DNA from: Bacillus sp. FJAT-28004
GTDB taxonomy: Bacteria; Bacillota; Bacilli; Paenibacillales; Paenibacillaceae
DNA: 64,000 nucleotides
Assembly: GCF_001280845.1 (NCBI RefSeq)
Contig: NZ_LGHP01000001.1
Location: forward strand, 4,745,383 to 4,809,382
Direction of reading: 5' to 3'
Part shown: piece after piece, positions 9,745-18,483 of the stretch
Position numbering within the stretch: the first letter of the stretch is position 1
Layout: every line of letters begins with the position of its first letter
Notes under the pieces: generated by a model
What the model saw: the letters and a program-made list of their open reading frames with translations, nothing else
Told to the model about the DNA's origin: nothing
Databases searched by the model: none
Made by a program: the position numbers and the translations under genes

Positions 9745-11502
9745 ATGAAAACACAGAATTGGATCAAAAAAATGACTAAGCGAGTGGTTATAGCTGGCTT
9801 ACTTGTTTCGCTAGTAGGTACTGGATTTGGAGTGAAGGAGGAAGCTAATGCTGCTGAGCGTCAGCCGATAAAGGTAGTGTTTGTACATGGATCGAAACAA
9901 ATGACGGTAAATGGCAAGGCGCAGCAAATGGCGAAGCCGCTGCCGGTTGTCAAGGGAGTTACGATGATTCCCGTTCGAACCATTGCAACCTCCGTAGGTG
10001 CAAGTGTTTATGCAGATAGTAAAGGAACTCATATCGATACTTATTTCAATAAAGTTACACTGAACAATAATATGCGCGGTGCGAATCGCAATGGAAGCTA
10101 TCTGGTGATGCCTAATGCAGCTATGCAAATCAATGGTACGATGCATGTGCCTTTATCGGCAGTCAAGCTGCTGTGGAATGCGACCTATGTGTTCAATACA
10201 CAGCTTAAGCAAATTAGCATTACGATTCAGCCTGAGCCTAACGTACCGCCGGTAGCGGGCTTCGAAGCTCCGTTTGAGGTGAAGCTGGGCGAGCCTATTG
10301 AATATAAGGATTTGAGCTATGATCCTGATGGCAAAATCGTCAAGACGGACTGGACGGGGCGCAAAAGTACATATTTTGAGCCGGGCGTCTATACGGTAAC
10401 TCAAAGTGTCTACGATAACGATGGCGCGAGCAGTGAAGTTGTGACTCATGACATTCGTGTTACAGAAGAGGTTATGTATACGCCTTATGAGTACTACATG
10501 CGTTATGGTAATCCAGGCGATAAATTTGTGGTTGATGGCAAGCTGATGAACACCTTCAAAGAAGTTGATACGATTGAATCCAAAGGCGGACGCACGTTGT
10601 ATATGTCGAATGCGCCGGAGCGTTTCTTTGGAGAAGGCCTGTTGTATGAGGATACGCTGAATGATGCAAGCCGTATATTCCTACATCACCGTAACGGTTC
10701 TGACGAACGATTAAAGCTGGCAGTCGTTGCTACGAATAAAGGAAGCGAAAGCGTGAAGTTGACGCTTGGCAACCGCGGCCTTGCTGGACCAAGTGTCAGT
10801 GCGATGCAATTCGGATCAGCAGCTGTGGCAAGATATTTTGCTAATTCAGAGCCGCGCGAGCTCATTATTGAGCCTGGTACTTCCGCTGTGCTGTTGCCGG
10901 AGCTTGAGAAAATCATTATGAATCCAGACGAAGGGTTTTCCGGCTTGCTAGATGTCGACATGGACGGAGAGCTGACATTTTCCACGTTAGCGCTTAAAGT
11001 AGATACCGACCCGCTTAGTGCAGTGTTTATGGTTCCTGAGCTGGAGAAGGTGGGCAATCGCGGCAAGTTCTTCGATACGGATCAATATATTGAAGTGAAT
11101 GAGAAGGTTGGCGTTACAGAGAGCAAGCTGCGCTTAGGTCAACGTGGTCCCGCTATGGTAGGTGTAGATGCCTTGACAGGCGGAATGACCATTAACGGTG
11201 GGGAATACGGCGCCGTGACGACAGTGAAGCTCAAAAGTGTAGCTTGGGGGACACGTATTATTCTTAACCCGCGAGCTGGAATTTTCCAAGGTGCGGTTAA
11301 AGTAAATGGAAAAGTGGTGTACGTCCCTTCAGGCGGGCATGTGAAGGTAGGCGAAGGAGCTTTGATCTATACGCAACCGAATCAACCAGCTGGAGCTGCT
11401 GGTATGCAACCTGCGCCAGAGGTAACTATTCAATATTCATCACCGGGAGCTAGTTCATTACCGATATTATTTGTATTTTTTCCAGGCTCAGACTTTAAAT
11501 AA
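9745..11502 (+). CDS. Secreted protein with copper-amine-oxidase-N-like and PKD-like domains
   Basis: 585 residues. The signal peptide is about residues 1-36 (cut after NAA). A stalk domain of the 'copper amine oxidase N-terminal' type follows (about 40-160, with IPVRTIATSVGASVYAD). Then comes a PKD-like beta domain (about 168-235, with DLSYDPDGKIVKTDW) and a large beta-rich C-terminal region of unknown type. It is probably displayed at the cell surface or in the matrix; no LPXTG or SLH anchor is seen. Start ATG 9745 follows GGAAGGAG. A strong terminator follows, so it is likely monocistronic. Confidence 0.78.
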   Translation: MKTQNWIKKMTKRVVIAGLLVSLVGTGFGVKEEANAAERQPIKVVFVHGSKQMTVNGKAQQMAKPLPVVKGVTMIPVRTIATSVGASVYADSKGTHIDTYFNKVTLNNNMRGANRNGSYLVMPNAAMQINGTMHVPLSAVKLLWNATYVFNTQLKQISITIQPEPNVPPVAGFEAPFEVKLGEPIEYKDLSYDPDGKIVKTDWTGRKSTYFEPGVYTVTQSVYDNDGASSEVVTHDIRVTEEVMYTPYEYYMRYGNPGDKFVVDGKLMNTFKEVDTIESKGGRTLYMSNAPERFFGEGLLYEDTLNDASRIFLHHRNGSDERLKLAVVATNKGSESVKLTLGNRGLAGPSVSAMQFGSAAVARYFANSEPRELIIEPGTSAVLLPELEKIIMNPDEGFSGLLDVDMDGELTFSTLALKVDTDPLSAVFMVPELEKVGNRGKFFDTDQYIEVNEKVGVTESKLRLGQRGPAMVGVDALTGGMTINGGEYGAVTTVKLKSVAWGTRIILNPRAGIFQGAVKVNGKVVYVPSGGHVKVGEGALIYTQPNQPAGAAGMQPAPEVTIQYSSPGASSLPILFVFFPGSDFK

Positions 11503-11512
11503 CCATTCACTT

Positions 11513-11552
11513 GGAGGAAACATCGCTAAGTAGCGATGTTTCCTCCTTTTTT
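11513..11552 (+). terminator. Rho-independent terminator
   Basis: A 16-bp perfect stem (GGAGGAAACATCGCTA and its complement) with a 2-nt spacer is followed by six T's, right after the surface-protein gene. Confidence 0.93.
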
Positions 11553-11580
11553 GTTGTTAGCCCACCTAGTATTGTATAAT
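11551..11580 (+). promoter_or_regulatory. Sigma-A-like promoter of the msrAB gene
   Basis: TTGTTG (-35) and TATAAT (-10) are separated by 18 nt. They lie directly after the preceding terminator and about 43 nt before the start codon. Confidence 0.6.
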
Positions 11581-11622
11581 AGAGATTCATTATCATTTGA
11601 ACCAACTAGGAGGATGATCAGC

Positions 11623-12609
11623 ATGGATCAACCAATTACAAATAACGGCGCAAGCCGAAAAGAAGCTAAAGCAATGTTCGCAGGAGGCTGCTTCTGGTGT
11701 ATGGTATCGCCATTCGAGGAGATGCCCGGCATTATATCGGTCGTATCCGGCTACACGGGTGGACATACGGTAAATCCAACTTATCAGGAGGTATGTTCGG
11801 AGACCACAGGTCATGCGGAGGCAGTCCAAATTACGTATGATCCGGCTATTTTCCCTTATAAGAAGCTGCTTGATATTTTCTGGATGCAAATCGACCCTAC
11901 CGATGCAGGCGGTCAGTTCCATGATCGAGGCGAATCGTATCGGACTGGTATTTATTACTATGATGAAGACCAGCGCGAGCTAGCGGAGGCTTCTAAGCAA
12001 GAGCTCGAAGCTAGCGGCCGCTTCGACCGACCAATCGTAACGGAAATCGAGCCTGCGCAAGCTTTTTATCCGGCAGAGGACTATCACCAGGGCTATCACA
12101 AATCGAATCCTTATCGTTACAAAATGTACCGTAAAGGCTCTGGACGCGACGCTTTTATATCGCAAAATTGGGTGCTTAAGAAAGATCCGGCGGAATTGAA
12201 GCAGCGTCTTACGCCGATCCAGTACGAGGTTACACAGAACAGTGGAACGGAGCGTCCGTTCACAGGGGAGTATTGGGACCACACCGAGGAAGGCATATAT
12301 GTAGATATCGTTTCTGGAGAGCCATTGTTTAGCTCCCGCGACAAATACGATGCGGGCTGCGGTTGGCCGAGCTTCACGAAGCCGCTGCAGGCGGCAGCTG
12401 TTTCCGAGCATACGGACTCTTCGCATTACATGGTAAGAGTCGAGGTTCGCAGCAAAGAGGGCGATTCTCATCTAGGTCATGTATTCGATGACGGACCACA
12501 TCCGACGGGACTTCGTTACTGCATCAATTCTGCTTCGCTGCGTTTTATCGGCAAGGATGATCTGGAGCAGGAAGGGTACGGCGAATATTTGCATCTGTTT
12601 GAGAAATAG
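11623..12609 (+). CDS. msrAB: Peptide methionine sulfoxide reductase MsrA/MsrB fusion
   Basis: 328 residues with both stereospecific methionine sulfoxide repair activities. The N-terminal MsrA domain (about 15-170) has the GCFWC motif with catalytic Cys23. The C-terminal MsrB domain (about 185-325) has DAGCGWPSF and RYCINSASLRF, the latter holding the catalytic Cys. The zinc-binding CxxC pairs of some MsrB proteins are absent, as in other MsrAB fusions. The start at 11623 follows AGGAGG by 9 nt. It repairs oxidised Met(S)-SO and Met(R)-SO using thioredoxin. Confidence 0.95.
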   Translation: MDQPITNNGASRKEAKAMFAGGCFWCMVSPFEEMPGIISVVSGYTGGHTVNPTYQEVCSETTGHAEAVQITYDPAIFPYKKLLDIFWMQIDPTDAGGQFHDRGESYRTGIYYYDEDQRELAEASKQELEASGRFDRPIVTEIEPAQAFYPAEDYHQGYHKSNPYRYKMYRKGSGRDAFISQNWVLKKDPAELKQRLTPIQYEVTQNSGTERPFTGEYWDHTEEGIYVDIVSGEPLFSSRDKYDAGCGWPSFTKPLQAAAVSEHTDSSHYMVRVEVRSKEGDSHLGHVFDDGPHPTGLRYCINSASLRFIGKDDLEQEGYGEYLHLFEK

Positions 12610-12656
12610 GAATTGAAGCGACTTGTAATAGACATTTGGGTGGAGGAGAAGCTGAG

Positions 12657-13226
12657 ATGAACGTAGAAGAAGCGATTCGTACGAGAAGATCGATTGGAAG
12701 ATTGAAGAAGGACCCTGTTGACCGTGCACTAATTGAAAGGTTGTTGGACGCGGCGGTTTGGGCGCCTAGCCATCATAATACGCAGCCGTGGTCATTTATC
12801 GTCATGACAGGTGAAGGCAGGGGGCGGCTTGCAGAAGGATATGCACGTGTATCCGCTGCCGCTGTTCCTGAGCTCAGCGGACAGCCGCTTGAGGACCGTT
12901 TGGCCAAAGAACGCACCAAAGCATTCCGCGCACCTGTCGTCATTGCGGCAGTATGTTCACCATCGGATGATCCACGTGCCGTTATGGCAGAGGAGCTTGC
13001 TGCCGCTCAAGCAGCGGTGCAAAACTTGCTGCTTGCAGCGCATGCGAATGGACTCGGAGCCATATGGCGTTCGGGTGATCCGATGTATCACCCGCTTATG
13101 AAAGAAACATTTGGTCTTGCTGAACAAGATCAAATCGTTGGTTTTATTTACTTGGGTTATCCGGACATGACGGCTCCAGAGCCGCAGCGCATACCTGCTA
13201 CTGCAAAAACAGTGTGGCTGGTTTAA
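12657..13226 (+). CDS. Nitroreductase family protein
   Basis: A 189-residue FMN-dependent oxidoreductase of the nitroreductase superfamily. N-terminal EEAIRTRRSIGRLKKDPV and WAPSHHNTQPWSF bind FMN phosphate and ring; GLGAIWRSGD and IGFIYLGYP-like segments lie near the C-terminus. Length is typical. The physiological substrate cannot be inferred. Start ATG 12657 follows GGAGGAG. It lies 47 nt after msrAB without a terminator, so the two may be co-transcribed, which would fit a redox-stress role. Confidence 0.88.
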   Translation: MNVEEAIRTRRSIGRLKKDPVDRALIERLLDAAVWAPSHHNTQPWSFIVMTGEGRGRLAEGYARVSAAAVPELSGQPLEDRLAKERTKAFRAPVVIAAVCSPSDDPRAVMAEELAAAQAAVQNLLLAAHANGLGAIWRSGDPMYHPLMKETFGLAEQDQIVGFIYLGYPDMTAPEPQRIPATAKTVWLV

Positions 13227-13247
13227 CTATTAAAGCAGTATTAAATC

Positions 13248-13289
13248 AGGCCGTACCGTTCGATTATGTCGAACGATACGGCCTTTTTT
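13248..13289 (+). terminator. Rho-independent terminator after the nitroreductase gene
   Basis: AGGCCGTAcCGTTCGA pairs with TCGAACGaTACGGCCT around a 5-nt loop and ends in seven T's. It lies between convergent genes. Confidence 0.9.
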
Positions 13290-13307
13290 TATCTGAATAA
13301 CAGAAAG

Positions 13308-14591
13308 TTATACGAGTTTTTTTACTTTAAAGTTTGCTTGCAGCACATACCAGTTCTGCGGGAATGGTACGCCGAGTACCCAGTAGCCAATGCCGCGAAG
13401 ATTATACAATTTTACGAGATTGAATTTAGCTTGAACGCTTCGTGCATCCTCATACCAGACGACATGCTCGCGGCCTTCCTTGTCGTAATAATTATAGTAG
13501 GGTGATTGTCCCTCATCGTCATATTGAATGGTTGCTCCATAAGTGTGGGCTCGATTTACGGCTTCCTGCGGACTAACTGTAGGTGCCCACTTTCCTCCTT
13601 GGACGTATGGAAGTGTCCAATCGTAGCCGTACAATGGCATGCCCATTACGATTTTTTGTGAAGGAATAACGCTGAGAGCATATTGAAGCACCTTGTTGAC
13701 CTCGTTTAGCGGAGCAACGGCAAGTGGAGGCCCGCCCGACCAGCCCCACTCGTAGGTCATTAGAATAACAAAATCGGCAATGCGCCCAAGAGCTTGATAA
13801 TCATGAGCTTCATATAATGTGCCTGCTTGGTCGGCGCTCAGCTTAGGTGCGAGACAGACAGATACGAGATAGTTTTGCGGATGCAGGCTGTCGACGAGCT
13901 TTTGAATGAAATTTTGAAAAAGCTCACGGTCGGCTGGAGGTACATATTCGAAATCCACATTGAGCGCTAGGTAACCTTTCTGCTTCATCACAACGAGGAT
14001 GTTTGCAATAAGTTTTTGTTGAAGCGCGGGATCAGCCAGCACGGCATGGGCAGTAGCCGGGCTGAATGTACCATTTTCGAAATTGGTAAGAACCATCATG
14101 GGTGCTGTTCGTGTCTTATACGCCGCATTGATGATAGCTGAGTCATCCAAGAGCGTAAAAGTTCCGTCAGTCTGAACACGGTAGCTGAATGGACTTAAAT
14201 AGGTTAAATGCTGCCCAATCTCCTCTATAAGACGAATGCCGGCAGCGTCAAATTTCTGTGTATAGGCGTTGACTTCAATTGTAGGCCGCACGGGCTGAGG
14301 AATAACGAGATTTTGGCCCGGATAAATAAGTGCGGGATTCTTTATTTGATTTATTTTCGCCAGCTCCTGCAGCGTAACGCCGTATCGCCGTGCAATGAGC
14401 CAGAGAGATTCGCCAATATGTACTTTATGAGTGTGTGCTTCGATTGGAATAATAAGTGCCTGACCGATGACGAGTACGTCCGGATCGCTAAGTCCGTTTG
14501 CATCCGTGATGTCACTTATCGACAAATCGTAAGTTTGAGATAACTTATAGATGGAATCTCCTCTTTGCACGACATGAATATGCACCTTCAT
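13308..14591 (-). CDS. LysM and GH18 domain spore peptidoglycan hydrolase, YaaH/SleL type
   Basis: 427 residues, the same architecture as the B. subtilis spore protein YaaH. Two LysM repeats at about 3-50 and 54-98 bind peptidoglycan. A glycoside hydrolase family 18 barrel occupies about 105-420. The catalytic acid is the Glu in ALNVDFEYV (about residue 216), and MTYEWGWSGGPPLAVAPL and GMPLYGYDW are conserved barrel strands. There is no signal peptide, as usual for proteins assembled onto the forespore. It probably acts on cortex fragments in germination. AAGGAGG precedes the ATG by 4 nt. Confidence 0.9.
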   Translation of the reverse strand: MKVHIHVVQRGDSIYKLSQTYDLSISDITDANGLSDPDVLVIGQALIIPIEAHTHKVHIGESLWLIARRYGVTLQELAKINQIKNPALIYPGQNLVIPQPVRPTIEVNAYTQKFDAAGIRLIEEIGQHLTYLSPFSYRVQTDGTFTLLDDSAIINAAYKTRTAPMMVLTNFENGTFSPATAHAVLADPALQQKLIANILVVMKQKGYLALNVDFEYVPPADRELFQNFIQKLVDSLHPQNYLVSVCLAPKLSADQAGTLYEAHDYQALGRIADFVILMTYEWGWSGGPPLAVAPLNEVNKVLQYALSVIPSQKIVMGMPLYGYDWTLPYVQGGKWAPTVSPQEAVNRAHTYGATIQYDDEGQSPYYNYYDKEGREHVVWYEDARSVQAKFNLVKLYNLRGIGYWVLGVPFPQNWYVLQANFKVKKLV

Positions 14592-14887
14592 CGAGCCTCC
14601 TTTTTAAAAATGATTAGCTTTTGCGGTCTCGGCTGCGGTGCTTGCGTGTATGCCAAGAAAAGACTCTTTTATAATGTATTCATTAGAAAGCTCTGGCATT
14701 CGAACGGGAAAATCACAATCACATGGCTTACTGAGTAATGGGAATGATATTAGGAAAGGGGCGATAGCGGAAGTGAATGAGAATGAGGGATGTACGGAAT
14801 CGGAAATAAGGCAAGTTTAGGTAATGATCGAGTGCGATACACCTAAATATGGTTATTTTACACTGTATTTCCGGATGTTTTATTCAA

Positions 14888-14931
14888 AAAAACGAACCTT
14901 TATAAAACATTCTCTTTTAATGTTCGTATTT
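14888..14931 (+). promoter_or_regulatory. Paired inverted PurBoxes (PurR operator)
   Basis: AAAAACGAACCTT at 14888-14900 and AATGTTCGTATTT at 14919-14931 (the inverse of AAATACGAACATT) both match the Bacillus PurBox pattern around CGAAC. They face each other 18 nt apart, immediately before the -35 box. In B. subtilis PurR binds such pairs and represses unless PRPP is high; the same role is expected here. Confidence 0.85.
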
Positions 14932-14933
14932 CA

Positions 14934-14962
14934 TTGACAGTGGTTTGGGGATTAGATAAACT
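14934..14962 (+). promoter_or_regulatory. Sigma-A promoter of the pur operon
   Basis: TTGACA (14934-14939), a 17-nt spacer and TAAACT (14957-14962). It abuts the downstream PurBox and lies 140 nt before the riboswitch aptamer. Confidence 0.82.
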
Positions 14963-15103
14963 AGAATAGGTTTGAGGCGGAGTTGTCCGCTGGAGCGTCA
15001 TGCTGATTGTTCTCAGGTTAGAGGACGCAGAAACGTTTCTTGAAAAGTTAGAACTGAAATTAATGGATGAATACAATGTCTTCCTACTATTTCATTTAAA
15101 GTT

Positions 15104-15172
15104 TACTCGTATATATTTGGGATCAGGCCTGAATGTTTCTACCCGGAAACCTTAATTTTCGGACTACGAGCA
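15104..15172 (+). promoter_or_regulatory. Purine (guanine-type) riboswitch aptamer
   Basis: P1 is CTCGTA (15106-15111) with TACGAG (15165-15170). The conserved J2/3 core GTTTCTACC, the L2 GATCAGG / L3 ACCTTAA kissing-loop bases and the J3/1 ACTA are present. The ligand-pairing base at 15164 is C, which specifies guanine or hypoxanthine rather than adenine. It sits in the pur leader, as in B. subtilis, and should shut the operon off when guanine is plentiful. Confidence 0.9.
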
Positions 15173-15186
15173 AAATGAGACGATAA

Positions 15187-15216
15187 GCGAGACCGAACCT
15201 TAATGTTTCGGATCGC
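15187..15216 (+). promoter_or_regulatory. P3-like hairpin following the riboswitch aptamer
   Basis: GCGA..CCGAA pairs with TTCGG.TCGC. The loop and flanks (CCTTAATG, TTTCGGA) resemble the aptamer's own P3 hairpin at 15143-15163. It may be part of the expression platform or a partial duplication of the aptamer. Confidence 0.5.
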
Positions 15217-15235
15217 CATAAAGCAAATTCAAAGT

Positions 15236-15312
15236 CTGCAAGGTGCCTCGTTAGTTGGACACTGGTTGCCTCTTTTACGGGGCAGCTTTCTGTTGTCTCT
15301 TCGGCCTTGCAG
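15236..15312 (+). terminator. Candidate riboswitch expression platform with terminator
   Basis: An 8-bp stem (GTTGCCTC 15265-15272 with GGGGCAGC 15279-15286, two G-U pairs) is followed by the T-rich TTTCTGTTG. It is enclosed by a long-range pair, CTGCAAGG (15236-15243) with CCTTGCAG (15305-15312). The inner stem is the likely terminator. How it is coupled to the aptamer is not clear by eye. Confidence 0.5.
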
Positions 15313-15507
15313 CACGATTTGTTACGTCCTCATTGAAGTGAAGCTTGATTGGCCATGGATTCGCATGAATACCGGTCTGTGCTTCCGCTCCGGTCCTGCG
15401 GCATCCCCATTCAAATGGTTGCTGAAGGGCCTTTTCTGTTTTTAGATTTTTTGAGTCATTGGAGCTTGATGATTTATTATTTTATAGATGAAAGTGGGTT
15501 TGATCGC

Positions 15508-15993
15508 ATGTCTGCGAAGGTTGGCGTCATCATGGGCAGCAAATCGGATTGGGACACAATGAAATTAGCCTGCGACGTACTAGAGGAATTGCAAATTCCT
15601 TATGAGAAAAAAGTCGTTTCCGCGCATCGTACTCCGGATTTAATGTTCGAGTATGCAGAAACTGCAGTAGAACGCGGACTTAAGGTAATTATTGCAGGAG
15701 CCGGCGGAGCTGCACATTTGCCCGGCATGGTCGCTGCTAAGACGATTTTGCCGGTTATTGGCGTTCCTGTGAAGTCCTCGAATTTGAGTGGACTTGACTC
15801 CTTGCTCTCCATCGTTCAAATGCCCGGCGGTATTCCGGTAGCTACGGTTGCAATCGGTAATGCAGGCGGAACGAATGCTGGACTACTCGCGGCACAAATG
15901 CTGGGAGCATTTGATCCCGAGATACAAGCGCGTGTCATTGCGCGTCGCGAGCGTGTAAAGCAGGAAGTGCTGGAAAGCAGTGAGACGCTATGA
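15508..15993 (+). CDS. purE: N5-carboxyaminoimidazole ribonucleotide mutase PurE
   Basis: 161 residues, a class I PurE that moves the carboxylate of N5-CAIR (made by PurK) to C4, giving CAIR in step 6 of IMP synthesis. MGSKSDWDTM and SAHRTPD form the substrate site; AGAGGAAHLPG is the glycine-rich loop. Start ATG 15508 has a weak AAAGTGG site about 9 nt upstream; the longer in-frame extension would run into the leader RNA. It is first in the operon and overlaps purK by 4 nt. Confidence 0.96.
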   Translation: MSAKVGVIMGSKSDWDTMKLACDVLEELQIPYEKKVVSAHRTPDLMFEYAETAVERGLKVIIAGAGGAAHLPGMVAAKTILPVIGVPVKSSNLSGLDSLLSIVQMPGGIPVATVAIGNAGGTNAGLLAAQMLGAFDPEIQARVIARRERVKQEVLESSETL

Positions 15994-17165
15994 GTCAAGA
16001 AGCGGACAAGCAAACTATCCAGACGCTGCTCCCGGGTAGTACGATCGGCATCCTTGGCGGCGGACAGCTTGGACGAATGATGGCGAATGCAGGCAGCGCG
16101 ATGGGCTATCGATTCATTGCCCTTGATCCGACACCGGATGCGCCGACTGGGCAGGTAGCTGAGCAAATCGTCGCAGCCTACGACAACCACGAAGCAGCGA
16201 GGGAACTTGCGAAGCGGTCGGATGTCATCACGTATGAATTCGAGAATGTTGACGCAGAAGTAGCAGCGATGCTGATGGCCGAGTCTTATGTGCCGCAAGG
16301 AAGCGAACTGCTGTACACGACGCAGCATCGGCTTCGCGAGAAGCGGGCGATTGAAGCGGCTGGCGTGAGAGTTGCGCCTTACCGCGAGATCAGCAGCGTG
16401 GACGAGCTGCGCGAGGCAGTTGCAGCTTTTGGAACACCTTGCGTATTGAAGACGGCGATGGGCGGCTATGATGGCAAGGGACAATGGGTTATTCGCAGCG
16501 AAAGCGAAATAGAAGAAGCGTATGAGACTCTATCGCGCGCGCGCGTCCAACTAGTGCTTGAGCAGTTCATTCGCTTCGAGAAGGAAATATCGGTTATAGC
16601 GGCGAGAAGTCCGCAGGGTGAAATCAAAGTTTTCCCTGTCGCGGAAAACATACACGTCGATAATATATTGCACTTGTCTATCGTACCAGCAAGAATCAGC
16701 GACGATCTGCAGCAAGAAGCAGAACAGCTTGCGAAGCGTATCGCTGAGGGACTAGGCGCAGTTGGTCTAATCGCAGTGGAGCTATTCGTTACAGCGGATG
16801 GTGAGCTGTTCGTAAATGAGCTGGCACCTCGTCCGCATAACAGCGGCCACTACACGATGGAGGCCTGCCGGACTTCGCAGTTCGAGCAGCATGTGCGCGC
16901 TGTGTGCAACCTGCCGCTTGGAGATACGACGCTTATGAGTCCAGTCGTCATGGTTAATGTACTGGGCGAGCATGTCGCACCGCTTCTAGAGCTTACTGCA
17001 CGGGCGGATGAAGCCGCAGAGCGCTTGAAGGTAGCTCCAAAATTGCATTTGTACGGGAAAAAGGAAGCTGTTCTAAAGCGGAAGATGGGTCATGTCAACA
17101 TATTGGCAGAAACTACGGATGCTGCACTCAGCTGGATCGAAGAAACAACTATTTGGAAGGTGTGA
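15990..17165 (+). CDS. purK: N5-carboxyaminoimidazole ribonucleotide synthase PurK
   Basis: 391-residue ATP-grasp enzyme that carboxylates AIR with bicarbonate and ATP. The N-terminal motif ILGGGQLGRMM is followed by the ATP-grasp loop KTAMGGYDGKGQW and the metal-binding NELAPRPHNSGH near residue 275. The ATG overlaps the purE stop (ATGA), so the partners of steps 6a and 6b are translationally coupled. Confidence 0.96.
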   Translation: MSQEADKQTIQTLLPGSTIGILGGGQLGRMMANAGSAMGYRFIALDPTPDAPTGQVAEQIVAAYDNHEAARELAKRSDVITYEFENVDAEVAAMLMAESYVPQGSELLYTTQHRLREKRAIEAAGVRVAPYREISSVDELREAVAAFGTPCVLKTAMGGYDGKGQWVIRSESEIEEAYETLSRARVQLVLEQFIRFEKEISVIAARSPQGEIKVFPVAENIHVDNILHLSIVPARISDDLQQEAEQLAKRIAEGLGAVGLIAVELFVTADGELFVNELAPRPHNSGHYTMEACRTSQFEQHVRAVCNLPLGDTTLMSPVVMVNVLGEHVAPLLELTARADEAAERLKVAPKLHLYGKKEAVLKRKMGHVNILAETTDAALSWIEETTIWKV

Positions 17166-17172
17166 AGCAATC

Positions 17173-18468
17173 ATGTTAGAACGTTACAGCAGACCGGAAA
17201 TGAGAGCAATTTGGACAGAAGAAAATAAATTCAGAGCATGGCTGGAGGTTGAGCTTTGTGCATGCGAGGCTTGGTCTGAGCTAGGTGTTATTCCAAAAGA
17301 GGACGTAGTCGCGCTTCGCGCTTCTGCCGATTTCGATATCGACCGGATTTATGAAATCGAGATGGATACTCGTCATGACGTCATTGCGTTCACACGTGCA
17401 GTATCGGAGAAAGCAGGCCCAGAAGGCAAATGGGTGCACTATGGTCTTACTTCTACAGACGTTGTAGATACGGCTATCGGATATCTGCTTCTTCAAGCAA
17501 ACGAAATTCTCGTTAAAGATATTGAACGTTTTATCGAAATTCTTAAGAACAAAGCGCTGCAATACAAGGATACGCCGATGATGGGTCGTACGCATGGCGT
17601 ACACGCACAACCAACAACATTTGGTCTGAAAATGGCGCTTTGGTATGAGGAAATGAAGCGTAACCTGGAGCGTTTCCACCATGCTGCTAACAATGTGCAA
17701 TTCGGTAAAATGTCCGGTGCGGTAGGTACTTTCGCAGATATCGATCCGTTCGTTGAAGAATTTGTATGCAAGAAGCTTGGTATTACCGCAGCTCCAATCT
17801 CGACACAAACATTGCAGCGTGACCGTCACGCTGAATATATGGCGACTCTTGCTCTAGTAGCATCTTCGCTTGATAAGTTTGCAACTGAAATTCGCGCTTT
17901 GCAGAAGAGTGAATTCCGTGAAGTAGAAGAGGCGTTCGCAAAAGGTCAAAAAGGCTCATCTGCAATGCCGCACAAACGCAACCCAATCGGCTGCGAGAAC
18001 ATTTCCGGCTTGTCTCGCGTCATTCGCGGTCATATGGTTACAGCTTACGAGAACATCGCACTTTGGCATGAGCGTGACATCAGTCACTCTTCTGTTGAAC
18101 GCATTATTTTGCCGGATGCAACGATGCTGCTTAACTACATGCTGAACCGTTTGGGCAACATCATCAACAACCTGACCGTGTTCCCGGAAAACATGAAGCG
18201 CAACATGCAAGCAACATATGGCGTACCATTCTCTGGCCGTGTATTGACGAAGCTGATCGACAAAGGCTTCAGCCGTGAGAAAGCTTATGACACGGTTCAA
18301 CCGCGTGCGATGCAGGCTTGGGAAACAAAGCGTCAATTCCGCGACATCATTGGTGAAACAGAGGAAATTACAAGCGTGCTGACGACGGAAGAAATCGATG
18401 ATTGCTTCAACCCAGCTTGGCATCTGAAGCATGTTGATACGATTTTCACACGTTTGGGATTGATTTAA
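17173..18468 (+). CDS. purB: Adenylosuccinate lyase PurB
   Basis: 431 residues of the fumarase/aspartase superfamily. It splits SAICAR to AICAR and adenylosuccinate to AMP, releasing fumarate. The signature GSSAMPHKRNP near residue 262 holds the mobile catalytic loop; TSTDVVDTA and GRTHGVHAQPTT are the other active-site segments. Start ATG 17173 lies 7 nt after purK with GGAAGGTG upstream. Length is standard for Firmicutes. Confidence 0.97.
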   Translation: MLERYSRPEMRAIWTEENKFRAWLEVELCACEAWSELGVIPKEDVVALRASADFDIDRIYEIEMDTRHDVIAFTRAVSEKAGPEGKWVHYGLTSTDVVDTAIGYLLLQANEILVKDIERFIEILKNKALQYKDTPMMGRTHGVHAQPTTFGLKMALWYEEMKRNLERFHHAANNVQFGKMSGAVGTFADIDPFVEEFVCKKLGITAAPISTQTLQRDRHAEYMATLALVASSLDKFATEIRALQKSEFREVEEAFAKGQKGSSAMPHKRNPIGCENISGLSRVIRGHMVTAYENIALWHERDISHSSVERIILPDATMLLNYMLNRLGNIINNLTVFPENMKRNMQATYGVPFSGRVLTKLIDKGFSREKAYDTVQPRAMQAWETKRQFRDIIGETEEITSVLTTEEIDDCFNPAWHLKHVDTIFTRLGLI

Positions 18469-18483
18469 GGGGAGGCTGGCCTG

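Larger units (their letters stand above)
14592..15507 (+). other. Untranslated leader region of the pur operon
   Basis: This 916-bp stretch between spoL-like hydrolase and purE holds the PurR boxes, promoter, riboswitch and expression-platform hairpins listed separately. Between 14592 and 14887 I see nothing convincing. The small open frames here lack ribosome binding sites. Confidence 0.7.

Noticed and set aside
14638..14820. 60-codon frame in the pur leader
   Set aside because: No ribosome binding site, odd composition, and it overlaps nothing conserved; the region is better explained as untranslated leader.
15816..16484. 222-codon minus-strand frame over purE-purK
   Set aside because: Antisense of two clear pur genes with overlapping stop/start; no independent signals.
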